Source of the DNA: Bugulina stolonifera
Lineage: Eukaryota > Bryozoa > Gymnolaemata > Cheilostomatida > Bugulidae
Assembly (NCBI GenBank): GCA_935421135.1
Contig: OW285188.1
Coordinates: 17,833,233-17,897,232, forward strand
Direction of reading: 5' to 3'
Length of the DNA stretch: 64,000 bases
Position numbers and translations under genes: made by a program. The notes under the pieces were generated by a model. The model worked only from the letters and a program-made list of their open reading frames with translations. It made no database searches and was not told where the DNA came from. Positions 63,819 through 64,000 of the stretch are shown here, one piece after another (positions within the stretch are counted from its first letter, which is position 1; each line of letters opens with the position of its first letter).

Positions 63819-64000
63819 AGCTGACATACTAGCTGACATACTAGTTGACATACTAGCTGACATACTAGCTGACATACTAGCTGACACACTAGCTGACACA
63901 CTAGTTGACACACTAGCTGACACACTAGCTGACATACTAGCTGACATACTAGCTGACATACTAGTTGACATACTAGCTGGCATACTAGTTGGCATACTAG
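63819..64000. repeat. 12-bp tandem array (AGCTGACATACT), running off the window
   Basis: At least 15 copies of AGCTGACATACT, with AGTTGACATACT and AGCTGACACACT variants, continue to the right edge. Twelve bases is a codon multiple, so the reverse strand reads as an open Ser/Met/Ala repeat (MSAS). Its place upstream of an HSD17B7 exon and the lack of any such repeat in that family argue for an intronic minisatellite. Confidence 0.9.

Noticed and set aside
63777..63995. Reverse frame encoding a Ser/Met/Ala repeat as a coding exon
   Set aside because: It is the translation of a 12-bp minisatellite upstream of an HSD17B7 exon, and that family has no such repeat.

Overview
The window is eukaryotic and animal-like. 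It is AT-rich, and its protein-coding genes are split into short exons by GT-AG introns. The genes belong to animal families: an SLC24 sodium/calcium-potassium exchanger, a PTF1A-type bHLH transcription factor, a sterol-pathway HSD17B7 reductase and a leucine-rich repeat protein. Compact genes, divergent sequences and frequent TACATGTA-type palindromes make me favour an early-branching animal, perhaps a sponge. That placement is inference only.

Layout. Positions 1-9992 hold no gene I can support, only small tandem repeats. A complete nine-exon SLC24A (NCKX) gene runs forward at 9993-20423 (672 residues), with a good poly(A) signal near 20970. A two-exon LRR gene runs in reverse at 24501-22139 (460 residues), with possible lipidation sites at both ends. 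A three-exon bHLH gene runs forward at 26557-27737 (248 residues); it carries a PTF1A-like bHLH and PTF1A-like tryptophan motifs near its C-terminus. The 3' part of HSD17B7 runs in reverse from 63603 to 31128 as four exons; the 5' part lies beyond the right edge.

The outstanding object sits in one 31-kb intron of HSD17B7. It is a 26,771-bp transposon-like inverted structure (32502-59272) flanked by a perfect 9-bp direct repeat. Its ends are matching unique sequences of 86/87 bp. Inside each end is a tandem array of a 102-bp unit, the two arrays being in opposite orientation: about 16 copies on the left and about 184 on the right. Inside the arrays are homologous inverted arms around a unique centre. 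This is the architecture of Foldback/Mutator-like elements. No transposase is recognised in it. The right array shows higher-order block duplication in steps of 24-43 units. The same intron also contains a 1.7-kb G-rich minisatellite (14-16-bp units) and an almost perfect 23-bp array of about 42 copies. A 12-bp array lies further upstream in the gene and runs off the window edge.

The four host genes show no shared pathway; they are ordinary neighbours. The interest lies in the giant intronic element, the possible RBPJ-docking motifs of the bHLH factor, and the possible double lipid anchor of the LRR protein.
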